From contig NC_051087.1 of NCBI RefSeq assembly GCF_901709675.1, positions 12,215,384-12,279,383 of the forward strand: a stretch of 64,000 nt of DNA. The letters are read 5' to 3'. Source of the stretch: Syngnathus acus (Eukaryota; Chordata; Actinopteri; Syngnathiformes; Syngnathidae). The notes under the pieces were generated by a model, which saw nothing but the letters and a program-made list of their open reading frames with translations, was not told where the DNA came from and did no database searches. The position numbers and the translations under genes were made by a program. Positions 9,365-37,000 of this stretch are shown here, piece after piece (the first letter of the stretch is position 1; the number at the start of each line of letters is the position of its first letter).

Positions 9365-12300
9365 TTACGCGATTAAGACGGGTTGGTCAGAAATCATTCA
9401 AATGTCATTTGCAGCTACTCAGTAGTACGGGAAATACTTCCGTGTGTGACGTCATGCCTGAGCCCGACCCAGCGAAAGCATTACCTACATAAATACTTCC
9501 ATCTAGCGGCCCAAAGGAAAATCACATGTGCGCGCGCGTGCGTGTTGGTTTTGTCATGGCGTTATTTTACATTATTTTAAATACAAAGAATTGTGTCCAC
9601 ATTGGCAACAAGTTTAAATGTAGAGTATGAAGTATAAAAACGCTATGTTGAGGTTGTATTGACTGAAAATTCAATTCATTGCAAAGATTCAGAAAATTAA
9701 AACTTAGTCGGGCCACTTTTGACCGATGTGCATCAAAGGGTTAATCCTGTAAATTTTCTTCATAACATTTTTTTTTTTTACCATGACAACAAATAGAAAG
9801 AAGCCTTCTAGTTTATGGTGCATTTCTTGTTTAAGATATTGTTTTAATGATGCAAGAAAGGTGCCCCTCAAAAATGAGAAAAGTGAATGAGCAATGCAAA
9901 TGAATAGGACCCAACAGTACTTAATTCAAGTTTAATGTTTTCAGAACAAAAAAGTAAAGGCGCAAATTCTCACCAATTCAAATAAGTACTTTACATAGTA
10001 TCTCACATTAAGATAGGAGGAGATATGTAACTTTGTGAGAATAGGAAGCGGACGTACAAACACATGGAAAAGTAATAACAAACGAGTCTCATAGCCCTCA
10101 AGAGATCTTTGAAAATGTACACGTGATGTAAATCAAAGAGGCAGGATACAGAAGACGTGAAGGGTCTCCGGTATCTCAAACATTGAATTCACATGGTATT
10201 GAAATACTGGATCAAGAACACTTTATGCCCATGGCTTCAATTACTAATTTCACCTAAGCAGTTATACAAATCTAAGGTGCACTCAAAGTGAAATAAAACA
10301 ATAATAATGACTACTTGGGTCTGCTTCTATTTCTGCATATTTAATCACTATTAAAGAAACTGGATTAATCACTATGAAAAATTAGAAGGTATGGTGAAGA
10401 TGGCTGTTTGGGTCGAGACATGCTTCGGAGTGGGCAGGAGGGGATTCGAAGGCCAAGTACGCCGGAGGGAGGGAGTGTGTGCAGTAACATACATTTTACA
10501 GGTCTGTCTTGTTTTCACTACTGTTTCCAGCATTCAATCTTATACATCCATACATGATAGCCCTCATTCTGAGGAGGTAAAACGTTTCACATTATTGCAA
10601 ATATTCCACACAAAAATATCTTGACCTTTCATTTGGAGTTAAAAACAGTTTCGTGTATCTCAAACATGCACGGTAAGTATCCTTTGGAGTTCTTCTTGAG
10701 TATTAAGTGCCCATAGAGAGAGCATTTGATGACTCTTGGCAATTTACAGTCAAGTCATTAATGCTTCTTATCCAGTTAACTAGTAAAACTGTTGACAATA
10801 ACAATTATTAATTGACCTTGAATGGAGCAGCTGTTTCTATGCGAGTCTTACAAAGGCTAAAATGGTGTTTATTGACAAATGGCTCTTAAAAATGGCTATT
10901 AATTTACAAATTGCAAACTGATAAACCCAGTCACCACGTGTACCATGTGCATGCAGTAACACACCACTCTGTTTCGACCCCATCAAGTAAGTCTAAAACA
11001 GTAGCACTCCTTAACTACAACTAATACATGTACAGTCATGATATCCTTTTTTTAACTAAAACACAATCAAATGATAAGCATCATAATAAAGATATTCATT
11101 GAAATGCACTCACAAATTACATCTCACCCCCACCCAAAAAATGTAAATGAGAGCAGCTCTGCCAGATTACGATGATGACCTTGTATAATTGAGGCAAGTT
11201 GTCTTTTAATTTGGTGATCGCAAGCACCCTCACAAACACAAACTTGCCGAGCCCATAGTGGAAAAAAATAAAGATGAATGACCTATTTATTCCATAATAA
11301 AACACACGCACACGCAATCACACACATCTTGGCTCAGTTTGCCTTTGTGCCTGCCGCATTACATAAAGGTCACCTGCAATCAGCCCTCACCATTACCACT
11401 ATTACAATGGACATCTCAATGGTTAACTACAAACAGTATTGTTATTGCTTCAAGCACTAAAGAGTAAGATGCTGGTCAAGTATGCTGTACATGGCATGAT
11501 AAAGTTATCAAAAGATGGTGGGGCCTGCCACAGGAAGCTATCACGTGAAAGTCAGGATGCTCAGAGAATATCCGAACACTAAGCGAACATCAATAAAAGG
11601 CAATTATCATTCGTTGACTCAATTTGTATTGCCATGATTTAATAAACCCCACCCACTCAGAAACTTTGTGTTTTTTGAAAACATACGCATGATATCTGAA
11701 TCAGGTCTGAGTAAACTTGTGTTTTCGTAAGTGCAATCAACTCAGACATTCACATTGGAGTTGCGGGCAACAATCTTGAACTTTTTGAGGACTAGTTCTT
11801 TCAAAAAATGTCAATGTAAATTTTAAAGAAGTGTGCTGGATTTCCCACCTGTTGTCCACATTGAAAACATCTGTGTGTTAAAATAACAAGAGCAATTTTT
11901 TTTGTCAAACATTTACGTGTTGCATGGCAATATGTAACAACTTCCATTCTGCTACAGTGGCGCACATGAATGAGTGGTGCGTCATCTGATTATTGCCTGC
12001 AGAATTTTGGAGTGGAGTAAATGCATGTACAGTACATAACGGCACCTCCAGTGACTTTGTCCTTTCAGACCTGCCACTCCTGGGATGAAAATATTGCTTC
12101 TTACCTCCAAAAATCAAACAGTTCAGCGTGTTGCCTTAAAGTTTTCCACTGTAAATAAGCCACAAACTGAAATTCTCTAAATGCTTGGTCTCATTTGTTG
12201 CCCAGCATAGACACCAAGACCTTTGTGCAAAAAAATAAGAAAAAGAAAAAAAGCCCTTTTAAAGGAGGTAACACAGTCTCTCTCTTTTTTTTTCTTTTTT

Positions 12301-12408
12301 TTTTTTTTTTTTCGACCCACGATTTGTCGTCTGCTGGTCAACACCCACAGTAATAAAGTCAGAGTAAAGAGGTTCTTGGGGTTATCACCACGTAGGAGAC
12401 AGTGCTGT
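9365..12408. other. Spacer: ENDOV 5' flank and SEC14L1 3' UTR
   Basis: The half nearest 9365-9560 is the ENDOV promoter side and includes a short CGCGCG/TGTG run at about 9530. The half below 12408 must contain the SEC14L1 3' UTR. Minus-strand AATAAA signals are seen at 11286-11291 and 10868-10873; either could be the poly(A) signal. A long T tract lies at about 12283-12312. I see no further coding exon. Confidence 0.5.
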
Positions 12409-27280
<14,872 letters not shown>

Positions 27281-27458
27281 GTTTGGAACTGCAGTAACAC
27301 CAACAACCTGGAAATAAATACGGAGATTTGAAAAGGAGAAAGAAATTATTATGTAAACCATCACAATAGCTGTAAAAAGCAATGCCATAATTATAGCGTT
27401 CGCCTTCTTCTAGTTTTACAACGCAAGACACAGTGTATAATTTTGGTGTTTTATCGAG

Positions 27459-27903
27459 CAGTGGTCCCCAACCGGTTTTCCGCTGTGGATCGCTTCATAC
27501 ACGTCCATACCCTTGTGTTATTGTTACAACAATAAACGTGAATACAATGGGGGGTTTTTTTCACCAATACTGAATAACTTGTTAGCATTAGCAATGCAGC
27601 TAGCCACCAAATATGATGCTTTTCTTCTTTGGATCTAGTGTTGAATCCTCACTGGACCTTTCCTCCATTGCGAAAAAACTTTCCAAATACGTCAGTTTAT
27701 TTTCAACATTTTGTTAGCTTGTGAATTTAACATTAGTGTCACTCAACCTGGACAACTGGACATGTCAGTCAATGACTGATCTAAAGGACAGAATCTAGTC
27801 ACTTTTCAAAATAAAATATTGTTCAGCCTCAGCTAATGAATAAACGAGATGTTTCATTTATCCAGTCCAAGGTGGCCCACAGCCCGGTGGTTGGAGACCA
27901 CTG
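27459..27903. mobile_element. hAT MITE sharing the CAGTGGTCCCCAACC tip
   Basis: Starts CAGTGGTCCCCAACCGGTTT and ends GGTGGTTGGAGACCACTG. Flanks TTATCGAG and TTTTAGAC agree at only five of eight bases, so the target copies have decayed or recombined. 445 bp, non-coding, in the first SEC14L1 intron. The interior differs from element A, so this is a separate family with shared ends. Confidence 0.75.
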
Positions 27904-29737
27904 TTTTAGACTATTTGAATCCTACAGGATGGGACCAGGAATGGCAGTGATCAATAAATGCAGCATTGGCTGCTCAACAGACCAAAATAAACAGCATCAC
28001 TGCAAACTAGAGTGCACAGTGGAACCTCACGTCCCTGAAGACATACCCTTCTACATAGGTCTCGACTAACACTTATTCACCACATAACATAAAGATATTA
28101 GTAAAATCTCAATGAAAATTAAATTGCAACTAGGAACTAAAAGCTGCACATTAGACGATCAGTCCATGTTGAACTCAAGTACTGACCCAGGTGAATTTGC
28201 TTGACAACAGTCAGCAAAGTTTTAGTGTCTCTTCCGAGGTTCAGATGGAAGATGCAGCCATTTTACCTCGAGAGAGGTGAAGTAAGAACAAACGAGCTGG
28301 CAGAGGATATACAGTGGAAGTTTTTATTTAAATTGACAAAATTCTTTTTTTGCTAAGTGCTAAGTTTTTTGCAACAAGAACAACTTGCTGATGAAAAAAA
28401 AAAACATATTTTGGTTACAAAATAAGTCATTTTGTTAAAAAAAAAAAAAAAAAAGATTTTGGAAAATTTTAATTGAATCAGAAACTGAAAATCTAATCGA
28501 ATCGGGGATTGAGTGAATTGTTACGTCTGTAGCATTAATTTATATTGTGGGACTTCAGCTCGATACAAACAAAAATTAAAATCTCCACTCGTGTGTTGGA
28601 TTGATGCAAACCACAAATTTGATGACAACCATTGAACCAAAATTTGAACAAATAGTAGCGTGGCAATAAAAGTAAGTATGTGTCTCAACGTCCTGGCCAA
28701 ACAGTATGTGCACTCGCAAAGTTATTATTCCAGACTATTTTTTACACTTGTAGCAAAGAATGTTAAAATGCGAACAGTTAAGTTCATAAGTTACATTTTT
28801 CTATACATATGTATTCATTCCCATGGGGAAACATTGTTCAAAATATTAAGAAATTATAGATTGTGGTCAATCTTAGAGGTTCCACTGTATGTCCAACTAT
28901 AGCTACTGCACAGCAAACACACTCCATGTAATAGAATACGAAAACTGCTCATGCTTTACAGTGGAAGAGACACTTGAAACTGATAAGGAGGGAGGCTACA
29001 GTGGCCATGATACACAGATAAAATTGTGGACAGTACTGTTAGAGGAAATAAACAAGTTATGACTAGAAGCAAAATAGTCTAGATTCATGCTTGATGTCGT
29101 GCAAAGAGTGATTATGATCGTTGTGGTTCTGCTTATTCAGCAAGATGATACATGTTTGTGAGCAAACGCTGCAAGGGAAGCTGGGACCCAGCGGCGTCTT
29201 AAGGAAGGATCAGGGTAGGTAAGAAGACTAATAATAACCAGGCTAGGACACACAAAATAATAAGACACTACAGCTATGCTCACACTCATCAATAATTACC
29301 GTCATGCTTCAGGGTCTGTCAGAAACTTTGGAGACACGTTAAAACAAGACATCAGATAGATTGCTGTCAGTTCTCCCATGTTCAGTTCGATAGATATTTT
29401 ATTTACATTTTCGGTGCGAGCAATCACACAAAACAGTGACCGATTTATGTACATACAACTCTCAATTACGTCACTTAATTTTGTGATTTGATGAGTAGCA
29501 CTAATACGTCCAAGTTTGACTACTATACAAGCTTATTTTGAAAATATGTAACAACATTATGTGACTAATTATGCTTTTTTTGTTTTAATCAAACTATGGA
29601 CGGTGATGGTGGGGGGGTTGCGGTTTTTGGTTTTCATCAGACGTTACACAACAGCGCTGCTGATTGTTACACTGCAAGCCAAACCAACTTTTGAAATTGC
29701 TGTTAAGTTGTCAGCGTGTAACTGAATATAAACTTAC

Positions 29738-30010
29738 CAGTTATGTAAGCGGGTGCTTGCCTGGAAATGAGTTGTGCGCAATATTGTTTGTTTCTTCGGC
29801 TATCCAAGTAAAGTAGCCATTCTTGTCATCGATTCGCCACTTCGCCGGGGTCCGGGAGATGAGCTGGCGCACAAGCTAACACTCGTTAGCTTCGCTGTAC
29901 TGGCTAGCCATGTAGCTGCTGAATCAATCGTCTTTGCGGTCCGATGGCAAGGGACGCGGAGAGGACCACGATCAAACTGGCAGTCACCGAGTTTTGAGAA
30001 TTCCTGCTGT
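29738..30010 (-). promoter_or_regulatory. sec14l1: Probable SEC14L1 non-coding first exon and promoter area
   Basis: The coding exon at 27218 starts behind an acceptor at 27308, with 27 nt of 5' UTR before the ATG, so an upstream non-coding exon is required. A strong minus-strand donor (CTG then GTAAGTTT) stands at 29738/29737. The 300 bp above it are the most CpG-rich of this region (CGCCGGGGTCCGGG, ACGCGGAGAGG). The exon start is a guess; no TATA box is obvious. Confidence 0.55.
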
Positions 30011-31199
30011 CGTGAATGATAGACAACCAAGGGAGGACCATGTCCGTCTTCCAGTTTCAGTCTCCTCCTCCTGTCTCCAACCTAGCGCATACGTCATGTA
30101 CCCGCCCACTGACGTCAGCAGGTTAGGACGCTCTGCAGCAATCGTGCCCCCTCCTTGAAAAAAAAATAAAAATCGTGGCCGGAAGGTTCAATTGAAAGAT
30201 TAAAAAATAGATAATCTACAACTATCAAGACCGAAAATTAATTAATGATGTGATTGTTGCTTTGCTTCCACGATGCGGTCCTGAATGACTGCAGTCAGAT
30301 TATTCTTTGCGGTTTTGGAATGAGAAAAAAAAGCTCAGCAGGATCCTCTTTATTCTACAAGCACGATTTGAGGAAACGAGTCGGTCGTGCTGACGCTCAT
30401 TTTCATCCAGGCCTGGAATTACTGATGTTAAGACTCCAGTGATTTCATATAAACGAAAAGTGCACTTTTACCAACAATTTTAATTTTGATTTTAAATTTT
30501 ACAAAGACTGCACGGTACAACACCAAACAAAAATGTCACAAAATGTATAAACGTTATGGAAAATTTAAATGCTGGAGGCGACAGCCACAATTTTTCTTCA
30601 GTGGTACTAGGGCCACTGAAAACGTGTGTTCTTAAGAGATTTAATTTTTGAATGTTGATAATGTATATTGAATGTTTACCAGCGTTTTTTGTTTGAAAAA
30701 AATGTAATAATGATTACATTTTTATTCATTGGGGAGGTACAATTAATCAAGGACTACCATGAGTGTGGTGGCCCGTGTACGGCCATTTGCCGATCCTGCA
30801 TTTAATAGAAATAATGATCTAGTCTCACTTTACTCACAAATCAATTAAATGAAGTGAACTGTGGTTGAGTATCTTCTTCTGCCATCTAGTGGAGAAACAC
30901 AATATGCACACTAAGATATGCACTGGCAATGACAGGAGATTGATTATTAACAAAGATACAGGCAACTATTTTCACTCATATTCCCACTTAAGGACAACCT
31001 GGATTAACCTAAAATGCATCTTTCTCGAATGTCAGAGAAAAATAAATTACTTCTTTTTTTAACTTTATTTTGGGTTCTTTTTTGCAGTTTACATCCTCAT
31101 TTTAACTATTTTTTGTTTATTGTACCACACATACAAATGATCTTTCCCACCCACCTGTTTGTTTTGAAAATCAATCAGAGGCCCATGAGCACAGAAGTT

Positions 31200-31560
31200 T
31201 GTCCATGTGGTCTATAGCCACCTAAAGTCAAAATCCTTTTGCCCGTGCTTTTCTGCCACATCTGCATTCACTTCTGGAATGATTCTTCTGCAATCTCCAC
31301 AACTCCATCGTCACAGCCATCTGGATGTAGTCCACGAACCCTTTGATGACCATCTGAGCTTGAGAATGAGGGGGGAACCAAATAGTCAGGTCCGGCAATC
31401 AAGGAGGCTGCTGTAGCATGGCAATGTTCTTTTAACCAAGAAACTGTTGGATGCTTAGAGCAATGTGAAGCATCCATGTTGTCGTGGTGAAGCAGCCTTG
31501 GTTGGTCTTCCAATAATTCTTGCCTCTTCTCCTTTTCTGAATGGAGACTTTCTGCTCTTG
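31200..31560 (-). pseudogene. Decayed mariner-type transposase fragment
   Basis: Reading the minus strand through two frames gives LLHHDNMDASH, then IALSIQQFL, KNIAMLQQPP, LPDL, and finally EIAEESFQK followed by MQMWQKSTGKR. In this order these are the mariner signature blocks around the second catalytic Asp (HHDNAPAH-like), the YSPDLAP-like motif (the third Asp zone) and the C-terminal FQKC-like segment. Stops and shifts interrupt all frames. No terminal inverted repeats were found, so this is an old fragment. Confidence 0.7.
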
Positions 31561-31848
31561 AGCATGGTCGCACGAAAGGCCCAGCGCAGTATTGTACTTT
31601 CCTGAAAACAGAGCTTTCTTAACAAGAATTGTGATTGAACTCAACCAACCTGTGTAAGTCTAATTTCTGCTTGAGTGTCTTAGCATTTTCCTAAATCTGA
31701 AGAAATCAAACGAACACGCAGTGAGTAAATTGGATAACAGGTGATTGGCAATGGCTTTTGCCGTGAGGCGCAGATAGCGCGCTCCCTAAATTGTGGACAA
31801 AATCCAACAGTGCTTATGTACGTCTTGGGCTAATTGCTGTGCTCTCTC

Positions 31849-31850
31849 TA

Positions 31851-31937
<87 letters not shown>
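31849..31937 (+). repeat. Poly-A plus (TA)n microsatellite
   Basis: About 19 A residues followed by roughly 34 TA units, then T-rich low-complexity sequence to about 32020 with a second TA run near 32000. The YIYIYI open frames are artefacts. Confidence 0.97.
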
Positions 31938-31941
<4 letters not shown>

Positions 31942-32020
31942 TATTTTTATTTATTTTCATTTTTATTTATGTTCTGATTTGTCTTTTTCTTTTTCCTATA
32001 TATATATATATATATTTATA

Positions 32021-32081
32021 TATTACTTCAACATAAAAAATGCTACGAGAGCAAAAATTCTCTCTCTCTCTCTCTAAAAAA

Positions 32082-32119
<38 letters not shown>

Positions 32120-32135
32120 TATATATATTTTTTTT

Positions 32136-32194
<59 letters not shown>

Positions 32195-32229
32195 TTTGCT
32201 CTCGTAGCATTTTTTATGTTGAAGTAATA
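32021..32229. repeat. Long inverted repeat enclosing CT, TA and AG microsatellites
   Basis: Left arm starts TATTACTTCAACATAAAAAA and right arm ends TTTTTTATGTTGAAGTAATA; the unique arm parts are about 42 bp and match perfectly. Between them lie a (CT)n run about 17 bp long, A and TA tracts, then T and an (AG)n run of about 55 bp. The inner arms are also complementary. Either a true fold-back element or an amplification/assembly fold-back. Confidence 0.92.
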
Positions 32230-33049
32230 CTTTTTTTACAATGAGAATATCCTGTGACCCTAAGGGTATGCTATAGAAACTGGATGGATAGAATGATTTT
32301 ACATGAGGTAATCATTACAAATAAATAAATATTATCTTCCAGCCATTCATTATCTGAACTCCTCATCACATTTGGTAAAATTATCAAGAAGTATTGATAA
32401 TATGACATATCAAAAACAAATTGATATGCATTCTTATGAAACGTGGCAGTACATAGAGGAATATGAACACAGGAAGCGGTTTTCAGTGTTTGTCAAACCA
32501 AGGCGCAGGAAATGCTGCTTCACTTGACAGGAAACTTATCTCAACAGTCAATGTACACCCCAAGCAGATCAGTTGCTACCCTTGTGCGTTGCCATAATGC
32601 TCATATGCAGTATTATTAAGAAATAATAAAAAAAATATCGAGAATCAGTGGTATGTGCTTTGAATTCAAGATGTACAATCCTTTTTTAATATTAACACGT
32701 CACTTGATTGAGAGGTTATGAAGGATGGTAAGATATTGTTCAATTTGTGTATTATTCATTTATGCTCAGTCAATTTAACTCACAGATAATGTGAGACGAA
32801 AAAGAGTCAATGCCCGACAAGTTAACAAGCTTCGTTTTGAGGTGAGAAGATACTGACACCAACACATCATACAATCTATTTTAAATAATCACATAATACA
32901 AAAAAAAATATCTAAAGAGGATAAAACACAAAACATGTTTTGAAATGAATGACTATTTGACAAAAAGAGTGAGGAAGTAAGTAGTTGGGTACAGCACCAA
33001 AGCGACCACAGACAGGCCTTCAGGAGGGTTTCATGTTGTGTCAACTGGA

Positions 33050-33128
33050 AACAGGAAATGATGAAATGATGCAGAGAGCCAGCGGGTCTTCATCTCACTC
33101 ATTATTCACGAGTACGTCCGAGCTAAAG
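33050..33128 (+). promoter_or_regulatory. rasal3: Probable RASAL3 5' UTR exon
   Basis: A strong donor (AAAG then GTAAGTAAG) at 33128/33129 lies 120 bp before the RASAL3 start codon, so a short 5' UTR intron is likely, with an acceptor somewhere in 33170-33215. The sequence just before has ETS-like GGAA cores (AACTGGAAACAGGAAATG), suiting a blood-cell gene, but that is only suggestive. The transcription start is not visible. Confidence 0.45.
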
Positions 33129-33247
33129 GTAAGTAAGATCCGAAATAACTTTTTATCAAATTAACTGTGCACAGTTTTCAGTATTTCTTTTGTTTTATGA
33201 ACCCCTAAAAAAGAGATACAAATGTCAACAACAACCTGATCATTAAA

Positions 33248-33982
33248 ATGGGCACTGAGCAACAAGAAGTGGAGTCTGCAGCACATCCACCTCAAACAGA
33301 ACAAGGATCAGCAGCGAAGAAGAGGAACCCCCCTGCAGATCATCTCGAGGGACAAGCAGCTGAGTCCACTGACCCTCTCAAAACATACAAATGGAAAACG
33401 GCCTCAAAGGAATTTCTTCATGAGGTGAGTGAAGACGGAGCCTCCTCTGCGGCATCTCCAACTGAAAGGACTCAAAAGGGCAACAAATGGAACAAGATGC
33501 AATTGTGGCGCAAGGCCCTGAGTGAGGAAGACAAAGCAACTAAGATGAATTCTACAGGAAAGAATCCCTTCCACAGAGCCCTTTCTTTGCCTCCTGTGTC
33601 ATTTTTTGCCACGCTGACCCAATCTTCTAGCTCTGCCAGTGCACCACACGGAGAGCCCCCAACACCCTCTGTTGCAGAAGCCACTTTGGAGCCTGAGCAA
33701 GGGGGAGGAGGGGCCCGATTTAAAAAGTGCTGGAGGTCTGTGTCTCAGAAGCTCAAAAGGCCCAGACTGCAAAGTCGGAACAGCGCCCCTATATTGTTAC
33801 AAGGTGAGATGTTTGATTCTACATAGTCATCAGTACTTTCAAAAATGATGATGTGACGTTTGGTTCGAGTGAATCTTATGTAAAATAGATACAGAGACTG
33901 ATACTGTTACAGTCAATCATGTAAAACATCAGAAAATTCAGCATAGCCACATTCACATGTACAATTTGATAATTGGAAATGT

Positions 33983-34013
<31 letters not shown>

Positions 34014-37000
34014 CTGGAGAAAAAATCAACAGTCAAGTCTAATATGAAAGATAAAATTTGGGGCTTTGGTTGATTCATGATACAAGAAAGTACCGTATTT
34101 TCCACACTATAAGGCGCACCGGATTATAAGGCGCACCTTCAATGAATGGCCCATTTTAAAACTTTGTCCATATATAAGGCACACCGGATTATAAGGCGCA
34201 CCTTCAATGAATGGCCCATTTTAAAACTTTGTCCATATATAAGATATATACATTTGGCCCGCGGGCCGGACTTTGGACACGCCTGCTGTAGTGGCTCAAT
34301 ATTGGTCCATATGTAAGGCGCACCTGATTATAAGGCGCACTGTCGGCTTTTGAGAAAATTGAAGGTTTTTAGGTGCGCCTTATAGCGCGGAAAATACGGT
34401 AGACAAAACTTTGAGGTTTGCCATGAATGTAAAGAAAAGAGGTGAAATGTTTGCACAGAAGAAAATTTTCATGTATTATTTCTGTCATATCAAGAAAACA
34501 GATTGAGCCAAATTCATAGTGATTGTCAAAATGATTTCAGTTGGCCATGAAGTACAATGCATTTTTATTTATATTGCGCTTTCACGATGGCTTTCGCCGT
34601 AACCAAGTGCTTTATAAACACAAAATAACAATACGAGAGAAGATATCACATTTCAATGCATTTGCTGTGCTTCAAACCTCACGCATAATTCGGAGGAAAT
34701 GGACATTGAGGAAAACTCACAGGAAGTGAGTTGCTCTGTGTGTAGATAACATCACTTTCCACTTTTCAAATGGGAGTGGCTAAGTGTGATGGCGAGATGG
34801 GTTCAAAACACAAACACAAAACAAACAGAGCCCAGCATATGCATGTAATTATAATCTAGTTCTTGCTGGTTTGGAAAAGCTCTAATTGTTATGTCTGTGC
34901 GTGTGTGTGGGGGGGCATGCATATGTTTTATAATCTGAGTAAAGGAAGAATTTATATTCATATATTACATCAAGGTATTTTGGTTCACCATGTGCTTGCT
35001 TGTCTACTGACTGTTTAGGTGGAGGTGAGCATGAAGCTGTGTCCACAGAACTCCAGAAAAACCAGTGGGCGCAACCCCGGGAAGTTACCTTGTGGAACAT
35101 TAGCAACTGTGTTCTTCAAGATGGACAGATTCTCATCTGCACCGAGGAAGAAGTACTATAACATCCACACAGCCACACAATCTTGTTTTCAGTTGCAAAA
35201 AAATCACTCAGAGTTTTGCTTCTGTCCCCAGCCGACAATGTGGACCCGGACCCGTGTTAACAGCTGCCTGTCCAACCTCAGTATGCAGAATCTTGTGGAT
35301 ATTGACGCAGGTCCAGAAATAATGCTTGTATTTCACATTGGGGGACAATTTCATACTCAATTTCCTCAAAAACTGAAGCGCTACCATTTTGATATCAGCT
35401 CAAGGAGACGTTTTATTCCCGCAGACAGCCACAGAGGAAATAGCCAAATGTTTATACGAGTATGAACGTCAAATTGCTTCCTCTTTTCCCCCCCTGTAAG
35501 ATAGTATCAGCAGTTATTCTTGTGGGCCAGGGAAAGCAGAGAGCATACAGTAGTCCACTTTTCATTCAAGTTCAGAGAGTACATAGAGTTAGCATTGCTT
35601 TTTGCTGGCTGGTGTGAGGTGACTGTTTGTGTCAATATTGGACTCCCACAGAGAGGAGGGATTTTTACATGGGGACAGATTGATGACCATTTGTACTAAA
35701 TGATGGGATTCAGACGATGGATTGTATGTGGTGGGGCATTGGGTAAGTGGTAAGATCAAGAGTGTAGTATGAGCAGCAATTTGAAGATTTTTCAGCTACT
35801 TGTACATTACTTGACTTTTTACCTTTACTCCCTACATATAAAACAGATACCAGTGTTGGTACTTTTTGTGCCTTGAATGGTCAAATTAGGTGTGTTACTT
35901 TTTTTGGATGGATGGATGGATGGATGGATGGATGGATGGATGGATGGATGGATGGATGGATGGATGGATGGATGGATGGATGGATGGATGGAAAAACAGA
36001 TAACACCACCAAATCAAAAAGATGTGAATAGAGTTACAGTAAACCGCAGTTGAGATTTTGAATGCTTGATTTATTGATTGGAGATTTATAAGGCAGAAAA
36101 TACATATGGGAGAATTTTTAATATAAATATTTTTAGAATATTTAGTTTTTGTCGGTTCACAATATTAAGAAAGCTACCTATACAATATTCAGTTTCAATG
36201 GACTTACAGCCTATGCCAGTGCTAGCTTTTGAGGTTTTGTTTTCTTCTCTTTGTAATAATATGTTCTGTGCAGGCCAACAAGTCAAAACACATTGCTCTG
36301 ATTCATGTTTCATTTGTGGAATATATATTAAACAGGCAAAATATTTGGAGTATTTTATCCATCTCAGTGGACGGCCATTTTGTCATTTGCTGTTGACTAA
36401 AAATGACATAACAGTTGCCAGGTCTCAGGTTACATCCAATCACGACTCAGCTTCAGAAAACTGGTGAGTTGTGATTAGTTGTAACCTGGCAACTGTGATG
36501 TCATTTTCAGTCGACAAGTGACAAAATGGCCGACAGCTGAGACAGATAAAACCAGCAGAACTGTAGTCCTTGACTCATATTCCACAAATGCAATATCAAT
36601 CAGAATGCCACATTCAGACTCGTGGGAGCATTTGAACATATTGTAAAGTTTTTTTCCCCTTCAAGTACATTTTAGTGTGTACGTTTTTACTTTAAACAAA
36701 AATTATTATGAATCACAATCAATATGAATCGCTCTCTACTTTTTTTGAACAAGTACCTGTACTTTTTCCGCCTCTGCTGAAAACCACATCTTGTACTGTC
36801 ACATGTTTGAAATGCCAAACTTACTCTACTGAAAATGAACACATGAGTCATGGTGGAAATTTACAGAGGGAGTGATCAAGAAAATTTGACAGAGCTTTCA
36901 AACAAGCACTTACTTTAGAAAAAGTAACTCAATAACTAAATTAAGTAATTGGTATGTTATATTCTTTATGTGTTCATTTTAGAATGTAGTCCTGACCCCG

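Larger units (their letters stand above)
30010..33060. other. Spacer between divergent SEC14L1 and RASAL3
   Basis: Holds a mariner remnant (31200-31560), a (TA)n tract, and a long inverted repeat (32021-32229), each listed separately. The remainder is AT-rich with no credible exon. The two genes point away from each other across about 3 kb. Confidence 0.5.

Noticed and set aside
29774-30158. Open frames in the GC-rich block upstream of SEC14L1
   Set aside because: Explained by base composition of the probable first exon and promoter; no domain and both strands equally open.
31791-32077. YIYIYI-rich open frames
   Set aside because: They are translations of poly-A and (TA)n tracts.
35019-35465. 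148-codon plus-strand frame as an independent gene
   Set aside because: It covers two RASAL3 exons, but its reading frame matches only the second; the correct phase at 35019 gives the RASAL3 linker.
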